Part shown: positions 44,623 to 52,035 of the stretch, in pieces
How the letters are laid out: every line of letters starts with the position of its first letter
How positions within the stretch are numbered: the stretch's first letter is position 1
Notes under the pieces: generated by a model
Told to the model about the DNA's origin: nothing
Databases searched by the model: none
What the model saw: only the letters and a program-made list of their open reading frames with translations
Position numbers and translations under genes: made by a program
DNA from: Candidatus Dormiibacterota bacterium
GTDB taxonomy: Bacteria > Chloroflexota > Dormibacteria > CF-121
Direction: 5' to 3'
DNA length: 64,000 nucleotides
Assembly: GCA_035544955.1 (NCBI GenBank)
Contig: DASZZN010000051.1
Span: forward strand, 90,061 to 154,060

Positions 44623-45180
44623 TCAGACCCGCTCCACGTAGGCGCCGGTGCGGGTATCGACGCGGATGACGTCGCCCTCGTTGACAAAGAAGGGGACGTT
44701 CAGGATCAGCCCGGTCTCCACCGTCGCCGGCTTCCCACCGCCGGCCGCGGTGTCGCCCTTGAATCCAGGCGAGGTGTCCGTCACCTTGAGATCGACCGTG
44801 GTGGGTAGCTCGATGCCCAGCGGCCGGCCCTCGTACATTAGGACCTCGATTGAGGAACTCTCCTTCAGGTACTTCAAGGCATCGCCCAACTGGTCATCGC
44901 CAAGCGGGAGCTGATCGTAGCTCGCCAGGTCCATGAAAAAGTGGCGGTCACCGTCGCTGTAAAGGTACTGCATGGCCACCTTCTCGATCCTCGCGCGGGC
45001 GAAGCGATCCTTGTCACGGAACTTCTGGTCGATGATCGACCCGCTGCGGACATTGCGCAGCTTGGTGCGAAAAAAGGTGTCGCCGCGGGCGTTCTGGCCC
45101 TGCTGGAACTCGAGCACGGTCCAGAGCTCGCCCTCCCACTCGATCGTCATGCCGTTTCGGAAATCACTGGGGTTGACCAT
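44623..45180 (-). CDS. efp: Elongation factor P
   Basis: EF-P relieves ribosome stalling at polyproline stretches. The 185-residue protein has three beta-barrel domains: NPSDFRNGMTIEWEGELWTV, EFQQGQNARGDTFFRTKLRN (the modification-loop region), and a C-terminal DTSPGFKGDTAAGGGKPATV. The usual modified residue (Lys or Arg in the PGKG-type loop) aligns near QNARGD, so Arg is the likely tip residue. The ATG is the first gene of a long series toward nusB. A polyproline load is visible in the window, for example in the 551-residue protein at 49025-50680. Confidence 0.93.
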   Translation of the reverse strand: MVNPSDFRNGMTIEWEGELWTVLEFQQGQNARGDTFFRTKLRNVRSGSIIDQKFRDKDRFARARIEKVAMQYLYSDGDRHFFMDLASYDQLPLGDDQLGDALKYLKESSSIEVLMYEGRPLGIELPTTVDLKVTDTSPGFKGDTAAGGGKPATVETGLILNVPFFVNEGDVIRVDTRTGAYVERV

Positions 45181-45202
45181 ACCGGCTTGCGATTGTACCC
45201 CC

Positions 45203-45700
45203 CTAAGGGTTCGCTGAACCCCCCTGACGGCGGCGAGCCTCGATCTGACTGAAGATTGCGTTCCGAAGCTGTTGCGGGCGCGGCACCGTGCTGAGCAGTT
45301 CGGCGCCCTCCCGCCCGGCGGACTCGAGCTCGATATCGCCGAAGCCCCAGGTCCGGCCCCAGAGGCCCTGGAAAGTGGTGAGATCCTGGATCCGGTCGAT
45401 CGCGATCGAGCGGGAGACCGTGGACACGATGCCCTCGTTGATGATGACGCGCTGGTCGGTGAGGACGTACTCGTGAGCCCGCCAGCCCCAGTAATAGAGG
45501 TTGAGGATCCCTAACCCGACCAGGATCGCGCCGAGCATCAGCAGCAGGCGCAGCTCGCCCGAGATCGGCAGCAGCGCCAGGATCACCAGCACGATGGCCA
45601 CCGCCAGGATTGTGGTGGCAATCGGGCGCAGGAGGACGACCCAGTGTCGAGACGAGCTCGCCAGGATCCGTTCGCCGGGAAGCAGGTCGCGGGCGTTCAT
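45203..45700 (-). CDS. PH domain-containing membrane protein
   Basis: The 165-residue protein has a short N-terminal segment (LLPGERILASSSRHW), two membrane helices (about 23-62) and a bacterial PH-like domain (YVLTDQRVIINEGIVS, IAIDRIQDLTTFQGLWGRT, GFGDIELES). Proteins of this layout (bPH2/YdbS-like) are common in Gram-positive genomes with no settled function. The ATG overlaps the peptidase gene stop by four bases. Confidence 0.85.
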   Translation of the reverse strand: MNARDLLPGERILASSSRHWVVLLRPIATTILAVAIVLVILALLPISGELRLLLMLGAILVGLGILNLYYWGWRAHEYVLTDQRVIINEGIVSTVSRSIAIDRIQDLTTFQGLWGRTWGFGDIELESAGREGAELLSTVPRPQQLRNAIFSQIEARRRQGGSANP

Positions 45701-46368
45701 GGGGCCTGACTGTAGAGGACGAACAGCGTTCCGAGCACGAGGAACGGTCCATAGGGGACGGCGTCCTTGAAGCTCCGGATGCGGGTGATGAGCAGAATTA
45801 TCGCGACAAACCCGCCCAGGAGGACCCCGTCGAGGAGAGCATGGGCCATGCGAAGGTTCGAGAGCCCGGTCGCCATCCCAATGAAGACCGCGAGCTTGAC
45901 ATCACCGAAGCCGAATGCCTCGGCCCCAAAGGCCAGCTGGCCGCCGAAAAAAAGGAGCAGGAAGACGCCGCCCGCGATCAGCGCGGCTACCGGGGCAGTT
46001 CGCCAGTCGGGCCATGGCCAGGTCAGGGCAGGCGTCCAGGGCGTGACGAAGGCGAGGGCAAAAGCGATCACCCAGCTGGGGAACATCACGAGATCGAGGA
46101 TGTAGCGGGTCTTCAGGTCGAACCCCAGCACCTGCACCAGCACGACGACGTAGACCGAGTCGATGAATAGGAGCGGCTGGACACCCAGTTGGAGCGCGAA
46201 CACGAAGAAGAGCGCCGCGGCCAGCGCGGGCATCAGCAACGACTCGCGGACGGACTGCCGGAACTCGATCTCCTCGATCCGAGCCAACCAGCGGGACAGG
46301 TAGTTCAGTCCGACACCGACGCCGGCGCCGACAACGGCCCAGCCGAGCGCGAGCAGCAGGTGCCTCAC
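45697..46368 (-). CDS. Prepilin peptidase-like A24 family protein
   Basis: This 223-residue membrane protein has seven or so hydrophobic segments and the type IV prepilin peptidase GxGD motif as AFGFGDVKLAVFIG. The first conserved Asp block is FDLKTRYILDLVMFP. The cysteine-containing N-terminal methylase domain is absent, which is typical of the short A24A/FlaK-like branch. The PilM-like gene at 50764 hints at a type IV pilus-like system, but no pilin or PilB is in the window. GTG overlaps the aroE-like stop (GTGA). Confidence 0.75.
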   Translation of the reverse strand: MRHLLLALGWAVVGAGVGVGLNYLSRWLARIEEIEFRQSVRESLLMPALAAALFFVFALQLGVQPLLFIDSVYVVVLVQVLGFDLKTRYILDLVMFPSWVIAFALAFVTPWTPALTWPWPDWRTAPVAALIAGGVFLLLFFGGQLAFGAEAFGFGDVKLAVFIGMATGLSNLRMAHALLDGVLLGGFVAIILLITRIRSFKDAVPYGPFLVLGTLFVLYSQAP

Positions 46369-47219
46369 GAGGTGAGGCGCCCCACCACCGCGCGTTCGAG
46401 AGCCGCCCGCATGGCGGCCTCGGGCGGTGGCTGGCCGGTCCAGATCTCGAAAGCCGCCAGCCCCTGGAAGAGCAGCATCGTAAGCCCGTTCATCGCCCGG
46501 GCGCCTTGCTCCCGCGCTCCGCGAAGCAAGGGCGTCAACGGGGGCTCGTATACCAGGTCGAAAACGAATTGGCTCGGCGTTATCCAGTCAACCGGAAAGA
46601 GGACCGACTCGCCATCGCTCCCAACCGGCGTGGCATTGACGATGAGTTCGGCCTTCCGAACCAGCAACGAGAGGGATCCCAGCGGCGCCGGGCCGCCGCT
46701 GCTGACCTCGAGGTCGCGGCAGACGGCCCTGGCCTCATCGAGGTCGCGGCTCGTGACCCAGATCTTCGTGGCGGCCTCGCGCAGTGCGTCGACCGAGGCT
46801 CGGGCGCCGCCGCCCGCCCCGATCACGAGCACGGAGCGTCCCTTCGCCTGGAAGCCGGCGTCGTCGAGGGCCTGCGCGAAGCCCGAGCGATCGGTATTCC
46901 AGCCGATCAGGGCGCCGGCCCGATGACTGATGGTGTTGACCGCCTTGATGACCTGCGCTTCGGGACCGAGCCCGTCGAGCAACCGACTGGCCGCGACCGC
47001 ATGCGGCATGGTGACCGCCGCACCCAGGACATTGCGGTCGGCCCGAATGCGCGCGATCGCCTGGGGGAGCTCGGCCGGGCCCACCGTCCGGACTTCGCAG
47101 CGGGCCTCGATTCCGGCCGCCTCGAAGCCGGCGTTGAAGAGGCTGACGGCGGGCTCCCCGTCCCCGTCTCCGCCGAGCAGCAGCAGCCGGGTCGGGGGCC
47201 CATTCCCCCGCCTTTCCAC
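46365..47219 (-). CDS. Shikimate dehydrogenase-like protein lacking catalytic residues
   Basis: The fold is AroE-like: a C-terminal Rossmann domain (VLVIGAGGGARASVDALRE, TSRDLDEARAV, ELIVNATPVGSDGES, FDLVYEPPLTPLLRGA) and the shikimate-site blocks AVNTISHRAGALIGWNTD with N95 and D110. However, the catalytic Lys in the family motif VTxPxK reads VTMPHA (Ala74), the preceding Asn reads Ala68, and the SxS shikimate-binding turn near the N terminus is absent (GGDGDGEPAVSLFN). Shikimate dehydrogenase activity is therefore doubtful. The GTG at 47219 lies just after mltG. Confidence 0.75.
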   Translation of the reverse strand: MERRGNGPPTRLLLLGGDGDGEPAVSLFNAGFEAAGIEARCEVRTVGPAELPQAIARIRADRNVLGAAVTMPHAVAASRLLDGLGPEAQVIKAVNTISHRAGALIGWNTDRSGFAQALDDAGFQAKGRSVLVIGAGGGARASVDALREAATKIWVTSRDLDEARAVCRDLEVSSGGPAPLGSLSLLVRKAELIVNATPVGSDGESVLFPVDWITPSQFVFDLVYEPPLTPLLRGAREQGARAMNGLTMLLFQGLAAFEIWTGQPPPEAAMRAALERAVVGRLTS

Positions 47220-47235
47220 GCCGGGGCGGGGGTCC

Positions 47236-48294
47236 TTACTGGAGGCCGTACTGCTTGAGGAGGCGGGCGAACTCTTCGTTGGTCTTGGCGTAGTGGTTGT
47301 GACCCTGGGGGTCGGAGAGGTAGAAGAAATACCCGGTGTTCGCGGGTTGGAGTGCGGCATCGATGGCTTTGATGCCTGGGTTCGCGATAGGTCCAGGAGG
47401 AAGTCCCGTATGTAGATAGGTGTTGTAGGGCGACTGAACCATGCGGTCCTCCTTCGTCACTGAGGCCTGCCAGCGGCCCAGCGCGTAGAGAACGGTGGCG
47501 TCGATCTGGAGCGGCCAGCCGGCCGCCAGCCGGTTGTAGATCACACTGCTGACCAGCGGCCGGTCGTCCGGGTAGAGGGCCTCCCGTTCGATCATCGACG
47601 CGATTGTGACGATCTGGAGGGGGTTGAGCTTCCGCTGGGCTGCCTGGCTCTTTCGCGTGTCGTCCCAGTGCGTCTTGAAGTTCTCGAGCTGCAGCGTGAT
47701 CAGCTCTTTTGCCGTCCCGTTTCGCGGCACGAGGTAGGTATCCGGGAAGAGGAAGCCCTCCAGCGAGGCACCGGGCGGCAGGTCCTTGAGAAAGTCGTAG
47801 TTGAACTGCCCCTGGACGGCGAGCGCGATGTAATCGCTTCCCTTGACGGGGCCGCCGCCGGTGTCGAGGGCTGCCGCCGTCTTCTTGATGTTGTATCCCT
47901 CGGGAATCGTCACGAAGATTTCCTCTGGGATCGCGGTCTGCAGCGCGCCCAGGATCTGGATCATGTTCAGGTTCCGGCTCAGCTCGTAGGCGCCCGCTTG
48001 AACGTTGCGGTCCAGATGCTTGTAGCGTGCATACAAATCGAAGACGGTCACCGAGTCGATCAGGCCCGTCCGGTGCAGCGTGTCTGCGACCTCATGAAAT
48101 GTCGCCCTGGGGGGCACGACGAATCGCACCTTGGAGTTGCCGGGGTTGGCCGGCTGGTTCAGCTGATGGTCCACCCAGGTGTACCCGATCACGGCCGGGA
48201 TGCCCAGGGCCGCCGGCAGGAGGAACAGGATGACGACGAACCATTGCACGCAGCCGAGGGCACGGCTGCGCTTGCGCGGGGCAGTTGCCCGCAT
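47236..48294 (-). CDS. mltG: Endolytic transglycosylase MltG
   Basis: MltG cleaves nascent glycan strands at the membrane and limits their length. The 352-residue protein has one N-terminal membrane segment (about 18-40), a LysM-like region and the YceG domain with IPEGYNIKKTAAAL, LEGFLFPDTYLVP, the catalytic Glu in TIASMIEREALYPDDRP, and YNTYLHTGLPPGPIANPG. The ATG is 20 bases downstream of the DUF1292 gene stop. The ruvX-DUF1292-mltG-aroE order is typical of Firmicutes-like lineages. Confidence 0.94.
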   Translation of the reverse strand: MRATAPRKRSRALGCVQWFVVILFLLPAALGIPAVIGYTWVDHQLNQPANPGNSKVRFVVPPRATFHEVADTLHRTGLIDSVTVFDLYARYKHLDRNVQAGAYELSRNLNMIQILGALQTAIPEEIFVTIPEGYNIKKTAAALDTGGGPVKGSDYIALAVQGQFNYDFLKDLPPGASLEGFLFPDTYLVPRNGTAKELITLQLENFKTHWDDTRKSQAAQRKLNPLQIVTIASMIEREALYPDDRPLVSSVIYNRLAAGWPLQIDATVLYALGRWQASVTKEDRMVQSPYNTYLHTGLPPGPIANPGIKAIDAALQPANTGYFFYLSDPQGHNHYAKTNEEFARLLKQYGLQ

Positions 48295-48314
48295 CGGAGA
48301 CCGCTTCGGATCAG

Positions 48315-48599
48315 TCAGCGTTCAGGACCGCCGTCATCATCGGGCTCGTCTTCCTCTTCGAATTCCTCGAGCTGCTCGACCACCCGGTCGTGCTCGTCGT
48401 CGTCCAGCGTCACCAACGACTCGCCTTCGCGGCGAAGGATGAGCACGCGGTCCTCGTCCGCCTCCGCCTGTAGGACGTAGTAGGTTTCGCCTTCGATCTC
48501 CACGACGTCGTGGACGACGTAGCTTTCCTCTTCGCCGGTTTTCTCATTGACCAGCTCGATAGTTTGTACTTCTCCGTTCGCTTCCGGTATCTCTGGCAT
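48315..48599 (-). CDS. DUF1292 family protein
   Basis: The 94-residue acidic protein has the DUF1292 core (TIELVNEKTGEEESY, VVEIEGETYYVLQAE, LILRREGESLVTLDDDE) and a very acidic tail (QLEEFEEEDEPDDDGG). Its function is unknown; in many Gram-positive genomes it sits next to ruvX, as it does here (the stop of ruvX abuts its ATG). Confidence 0.85.
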   Translation of the reverse strand: MPEIPEANGEVQTIELVNEKTGEEESYVVHDVVEIEGETYYVLQAEADEDRVLILRREGESLVTLDDDEHDRVVEQLEEFEEEDEPDDDGGPER

Positions 48600-49028
48600 T
48601 CAGCCTCCTGGTGCCCGACCAGCCCGATAGTCGAGATATCCCTGCAACAATAACGTGGCGGCCACTCGATCGATCTCCTGGCGCCTTTTGCCGCGCCGTT
48701 TGCCCTGTTCGATCAGGTACCGTTCGGCCGCCACGCTCGTGAGCCGTTCGTCCCAGTATGCTACCGGCCGGCCGGTGGCCTTGGCTACGTGGGCGCCGAA
48801 CAGCTGGGCTTGCTGGGCCGCGGCGTCGATGCGGCCGTTCATCAAGCGCGGCAGCCCAATGACAATGAGTCCAACTTCGTGGCGCTCGACCAGATCGTTG
48901 AGTGCCTTGAGATCCTCGGCCTCCGAGCGGCGCGCCAGCACGCTCAGTGGCTGAGCAATCGTCCCGGAGGGATCGCTAAGCGCGAGACCGAGCCGGACCG
49001 TGCCCGGGTCGATCGCGAGGATCCTCAC
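48600..49028 (-). CDS. ruvX: Putative pre-16S rRNA nuclease / Holliday resolvase-like RuvX
   Basis: The 142-residue RNase H-fold protein has RILAIDPGTVRLGLALSD, GLIVIGLPRLMNG, YWDERLTSVAAERYL and the final RRQEIDRVAATLLLQGYLD, with the acidic residues of the family. YqgF/RuvX is implicated in 16S 5'-end processing. The GTG at 49028 overlaps the upstream gene stop as GTGA; a longer frame into that gene is a shadow. Confidence 0.93.
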   Translation of the reverse strand: MRILAIDPGTVRLGLALSDPSGTIAQPLSVLARRSEAEDLKALNDLVERHEVGLIVIGLPRLMNGRIDAAAQQAQLFGAHVAKATGRPVAYWDERLTSVAAERYLIEQGKRRGKRRQEIDRVAATLLLQGYLDYRAGRAPGG

Positions 49029-50680
49029 GGGCCCGTGCTGCTGCTGGAAACCTCCTGGATCTTGAGCGTGATACGGGAGCTGAAGAACGGCAGCCACGGC
49101 AGGCCGAATGGCGACTGGGTTACCCGGGCGTCGACTACGTTCGGGAGCCCCTGGAGGAAGGCGCGCCCCTTCGTCGGGCTCATCCCCTTTAGATGCGAGC
49201 GGATGTTGGATTCGAGGAAGATCGGCGTGTAGAAGCCCGACGCGTGGCCGTTGAGCGTGATGTGACCATCGGTCGTCGCGTCGATCGGCTCATATTTGAC
49301 CGTCGTCCCGTTGGTCGTCAACTGCGAGCCCTGAGGGATCTTCCGCTGCAGGGACGACTTGAGCATTTGTTGGACCGATTTCTCGTCGAAGGCGATGCCG
49401 TCCCCCGCGACCGTGACCGTGATGGTGAAACCAGTAACCTCTTCGCCGGCCTTGTGATCGGAAGTAGCCGTGGCCTGTACGCCAGCTCCAACGAGCACGA
49501 TCTTCAGGCCCTGGGCCTTGCCGTTGAGTTGATCGGTCACTTGCGGCACGGCATCTTTCGCATAGACGTCACGGACGCTGTCGATGTCGGACGGCTGAAT
49601 GATGGTGGCGGTACGCGCGTCGGCACCGCCTCCAATCGCAGCCGGATTGTCAACTGAGAGCGAATCGTCTGAGCTGTTATTGATGTTCGTGACCGTATGT
49701 TCCACCGTGTTGCCATTTGGTCCTGGTTGCGTCGCGGAAGCCGCTACTGAGACCGAGCCATGGGGTGACAACACGTTTACCGCTCTTTGCGTGGCGTATT
49801 GCTTCCCGTCTGACGTACTTACCATCGTTCCCGCCGGAATGGGTTTAAGGCCGTTCGTACACAGGAAAGAGCAGTTCTCAGTGAAGGTAACCGAGCCTGA
49901 TGCCGGAACCGCGGGTACTGCCTTCTGCCCTGTCGGGGTCCCAGGAAACGTCTGCGACTGACTCGCGTGAACGGCCTGGGTCGCGAAATGGTCGGGTGAT
50001 CCGGCCGCCGTCCCGGGTGCCCCCAGCAGGGTGATATCCGCCGTGGCCGCCGTCCCCTGAACGGACACGGTGGCGGTCGCGGTTGGGAGGTACAGGATGC
50101 CAAGCAACAAGGCCACAACAAACACCGCGGCGGCCCCAATCAGGTACGGTCGGTAGCTTCCGAGCGGCGGCCCCGATGGCGCGGGCTTCCTCGGGGAAGG
50201 CGCCTGCCGCTTTGGCGGGGACGAGACCAGCGACGTCTCGCGCGGCCGCTCAAGCGTGGCGACCCCGCGCTGGAGAGCAGCCGCCTGGGGGGCCGGTGGG
50301 GCCGGGGGGGCCGGTGGGGCGGTCACCGCCGCAGCTGGGGCGACGGCAGCCGCGGCATTCGAGGGCGGTTCGGCGACCAGTTCCGGACTGTGCACCTCGG
50401 TGCCGCGGTCGTAGGCGGCCAGGCTCGGGAAGGCGGTAAAGCCGGCCTCCAGGGACATCGTCTGGAGCCGGGGATCAGTGCTGACCAGGTTGACCCGCTT
50501 CCCATAGCTGTCCGCATAGCGCTTGAGGAGCCGGAAGCTCATGGGACTCTGCAATGCCCGGGCACGTTCCGGGACGACGAAGGTGACCTCATCCTCGAGG
50601 CTGAGATCCCGCAGGCGATCGACGAGGTCGGTGATCTCCTCGTCAGCTTCGACGTAGAGAAGTTTGGCCAGAGTCTTCAC
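49025..50680 (-). CDS. Membrane-anchored protein with N-terminal cytosolic domain and external beta-rich region
   Basis: The 551-residue protein has a cytosolic N-terminal alpha/beta domain (1-100, KLLYVEADEEITDLVDRLRD, TFVVPERARAL), a long Pro/Ala linker with APPAPPAPPAP, one membrane helix at about 178-197 (YLIGAAAVFVVALLLGILYL), and a 350-residue external region. The N-terminal block matches the style of proteins that accompany type IV pilus or baseplate J-like genes in candidate phyla, and the external part includes a baseplate J/gp47-like region (VPASGSVTFTE, GTMVSTSDGKQYATQ). No single family fits the whole protein. It follows the FtsA/PilM-like gene in orientation. Function is unknown. 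Confidence 0.6.
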   Translation of the reverse strand: MKTLAKLLYVEADEEITDLVDRLRDLSLEDEVTFVVPERARALQSPMSFRLLKRYADSYGKRVNLVSTDPRLQTMSLEAGFTAFPSLAAYDRGTEVHSPELVAEPPSNAAAAVAPAAAVTAPPAPPAPPAPQAAALQRGVATLERPRETSLVSSPPKRQAPSPRKPAPSGPPLGSYRPYLIGAAAVFVVALLLGILYLPTATATVSVQGTAATADITLLGAPGTAAGSPDHFATQAVHASQSQTFPGTPTGQKAVPAVPASGSVTFTENCSFLCTNGLKPIPAGTMVSTSDGKQYATQRAVNVLSPHGSVSVAASATQPGPNGNTVEHTVTNINNSSDDSLSVDNPAAIGGGADARTATIIQPSDIDSVRDVYAKDAVPQVTDQLNGKAQGLKIVLVGAGVQATATSDHKAGEEVTGFTITVTVAGDGIAFDEKSVQQMLKSSLQRKIPQGSQLTTNGTTVKYEPIDATTDGHITLNGHASGFYTPIFLESNIRSHLKGMSPTKGRAFLQGLPNVVDARVTQSPFGLPWLPFFSSRITLKIQEVSSSSTGP

Positions 50681-50701
50681 AGTTTTAACACGTCGCAGCC
50701 T

Positions 50702-50730
50702 TTCATACCGGAAACGTCACTGATTGTCGA
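50702..50730 (-). promoter_or_regulatory. Candidate promoter for the 551-residue membrane protein gene
   Basis: TCGACA (50730-50725), a 17-base spacer and TATGAA (50707-50702) lie upstream of the GTG at 50680. The leader would be about 15 bases. This fits a separate promoter for the gene downstream of the PilM-like gene, across an 83-base gap. Confidence 0.45.
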
Positions 50731-50763
50731 GTTGTTACGGTGTCAGGTTTTCGTACCCGGCAC

Positions 50764-52035
50764 TCAGACTTTCATCGCTTTGAGGACCTTGCGCATCAAC
50801 CCGTAGAGAGGCGCCTGGTCTTCCGACTGCTGCTGGATCGCATGGAAGGCCAATCCCATCGGGGTGATGTCCTGTTGGTCCAGGAGGAGGCCGGTCGAGT
50901 CGTAGATCCCCCGGATGTCGACCGGGCGGAGCACGTTGATGGTCGGAGTCCGGGCGAAAGGGAGCTTCTCGCCCCAGGAGAAGGCGTTGAGCTGGTCCTT
51001 GACCTCCGGCAGGGCGCTGCCGCCGCCCGCCAGGTAGATGGCGGTGGGCAGGCGGTCGCCTTTTGCCATTTCCTGCAGGGTGATCGCCACCCCCTCCACC
51101 AGCACCTCGGCGTCTCTGGCAAGTACCGCGTGGACCTTTTCGGCGTGGTCGGGAGGGAGCTCGCCTTTCGAATGGCGCAACTTGACCGCCTCGGCGTCGG
51201 CGAAGGAGATGCCGAAGCGCGAGGCCAGCTTCTTGGTGAAAACGCGCCCACCGATGGGGAACATCCGAGTGCCCTCGATCCCGCCGTTGCGGATCAGCGC
51301 GATATCGGTGGTTCCGCCGCCGATGTCGATGAAGATTCCGCCGAAGTCGTAGACCTCGTCGGTGGCGGCGCAGCGCGCCATCGCGTACGGTTCCGCGACC
51401 GTGGCGATCAGCTCCAGATCGAGTTCCGAGGCGATCGTCTGCAGGGCGCCCACGTGGGTGAGCGGCGCAAAGGTGTTGAAGATCGTGATCACCATTTGCT
51501 TGCCCTGGAAGTCGATGGGGTTGTTCACGACGAAGCCGTCGATGCGCACGCTGGTGATCGCGGAATTGATCAGCTTGACGTTCACGTCCGAAACCCCGAG
51601 CTCGAGGCTCATCGAATGGCTCGCCTCGCGGAGCGCGCGCTTCTGCACCAGCTGGAGGGTTTGCAGCAACTCGCTCTCATTGATCTTGAGGTTGGGGTCC
51701 GCCCGCGGCACCGTGACCGACGTGCTCAGGCCTTTCACGAGCTCGCCAGCGATTCCGATGACGGCCTGGCCGGGGATCGTGTCGCACATGTCCTCGGCCT
51801 GCGACATCGCCCGGTCACAACTATCGATGATTCCCTGGATGTCAGAGGGAACGCCTCCCTGCATGTCCGCGAATTCCTGTCGCTGGCGCGAGGCGCCCAG
51901 CACGACGCCGTTCTTCCCTTCGCGCTTGACGACCAGCGCCTTGATGTATTCGGTCCCGATGTCGAGGGCGGTGTAGTAATTCTCGTAATCGGCGCCGCGG
52001 CGCAAGCGCTTGATCCGGTCCTTGATCTTGATCAT
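50764..52035 (-). CDS. FtsA/PilM-like actin-fold ATPase
   Basis: The 423-residue protein has an actin/HSP70-fold arrangement of the FtsA, PilM and EutJ type: phosphate 1 YTALDIGTEYIKALVV, phosphate 2 GGIFIDIGGGTTDIALIRNG, and adenosine GDRLPTAIYLAGGGSALPE. It has an internal SHS2-like insert. It could be a cell-division or pilus scaffold. The C-terminal membrane-targeting helix of FtsA is not obvious. ATG overlaps the alaS stop as ATGA. The prepilin-peptidase-like gene 4 kb away keeps the pilus idea open. Confidence 0.75.
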   Translation of the reverse strand: MIKIKDRIKRLRRGADYENYYTALDIGTEYIKALVVKREGKNGVVLGASRQRQEFADMQGGVPSDIQGIIDSCDRAMSQAEDMCDTIPGQAVIGIAGELVKGLSTSVTVPRADPNLKINESELLQTLQLVQKRALREASHSMSLELGVSDVNVKLINSAITSVRIDGFVVNNPIDFQGKQMVITIFNTFAPLTHVGALQTIASELDLELIATVAEPYAMARCAATDEVYDFGGIFIDIGGGTTDIALIRNGGIEGTRMFPIGGRVFTKKLASRFGISFADAEAVKLRHSKGELPPDHAEKVHAVLARDAEVLVEGVAITLQEMAKGDRLPTAIYLAGGGSALPEVKDQLNAFSWGEKLPFARTPTINVLRPVDIRGIYDSTGLLLDQQDITPMGLAFHAIQQQSEDQAPLYGLMRKVLKAMKV

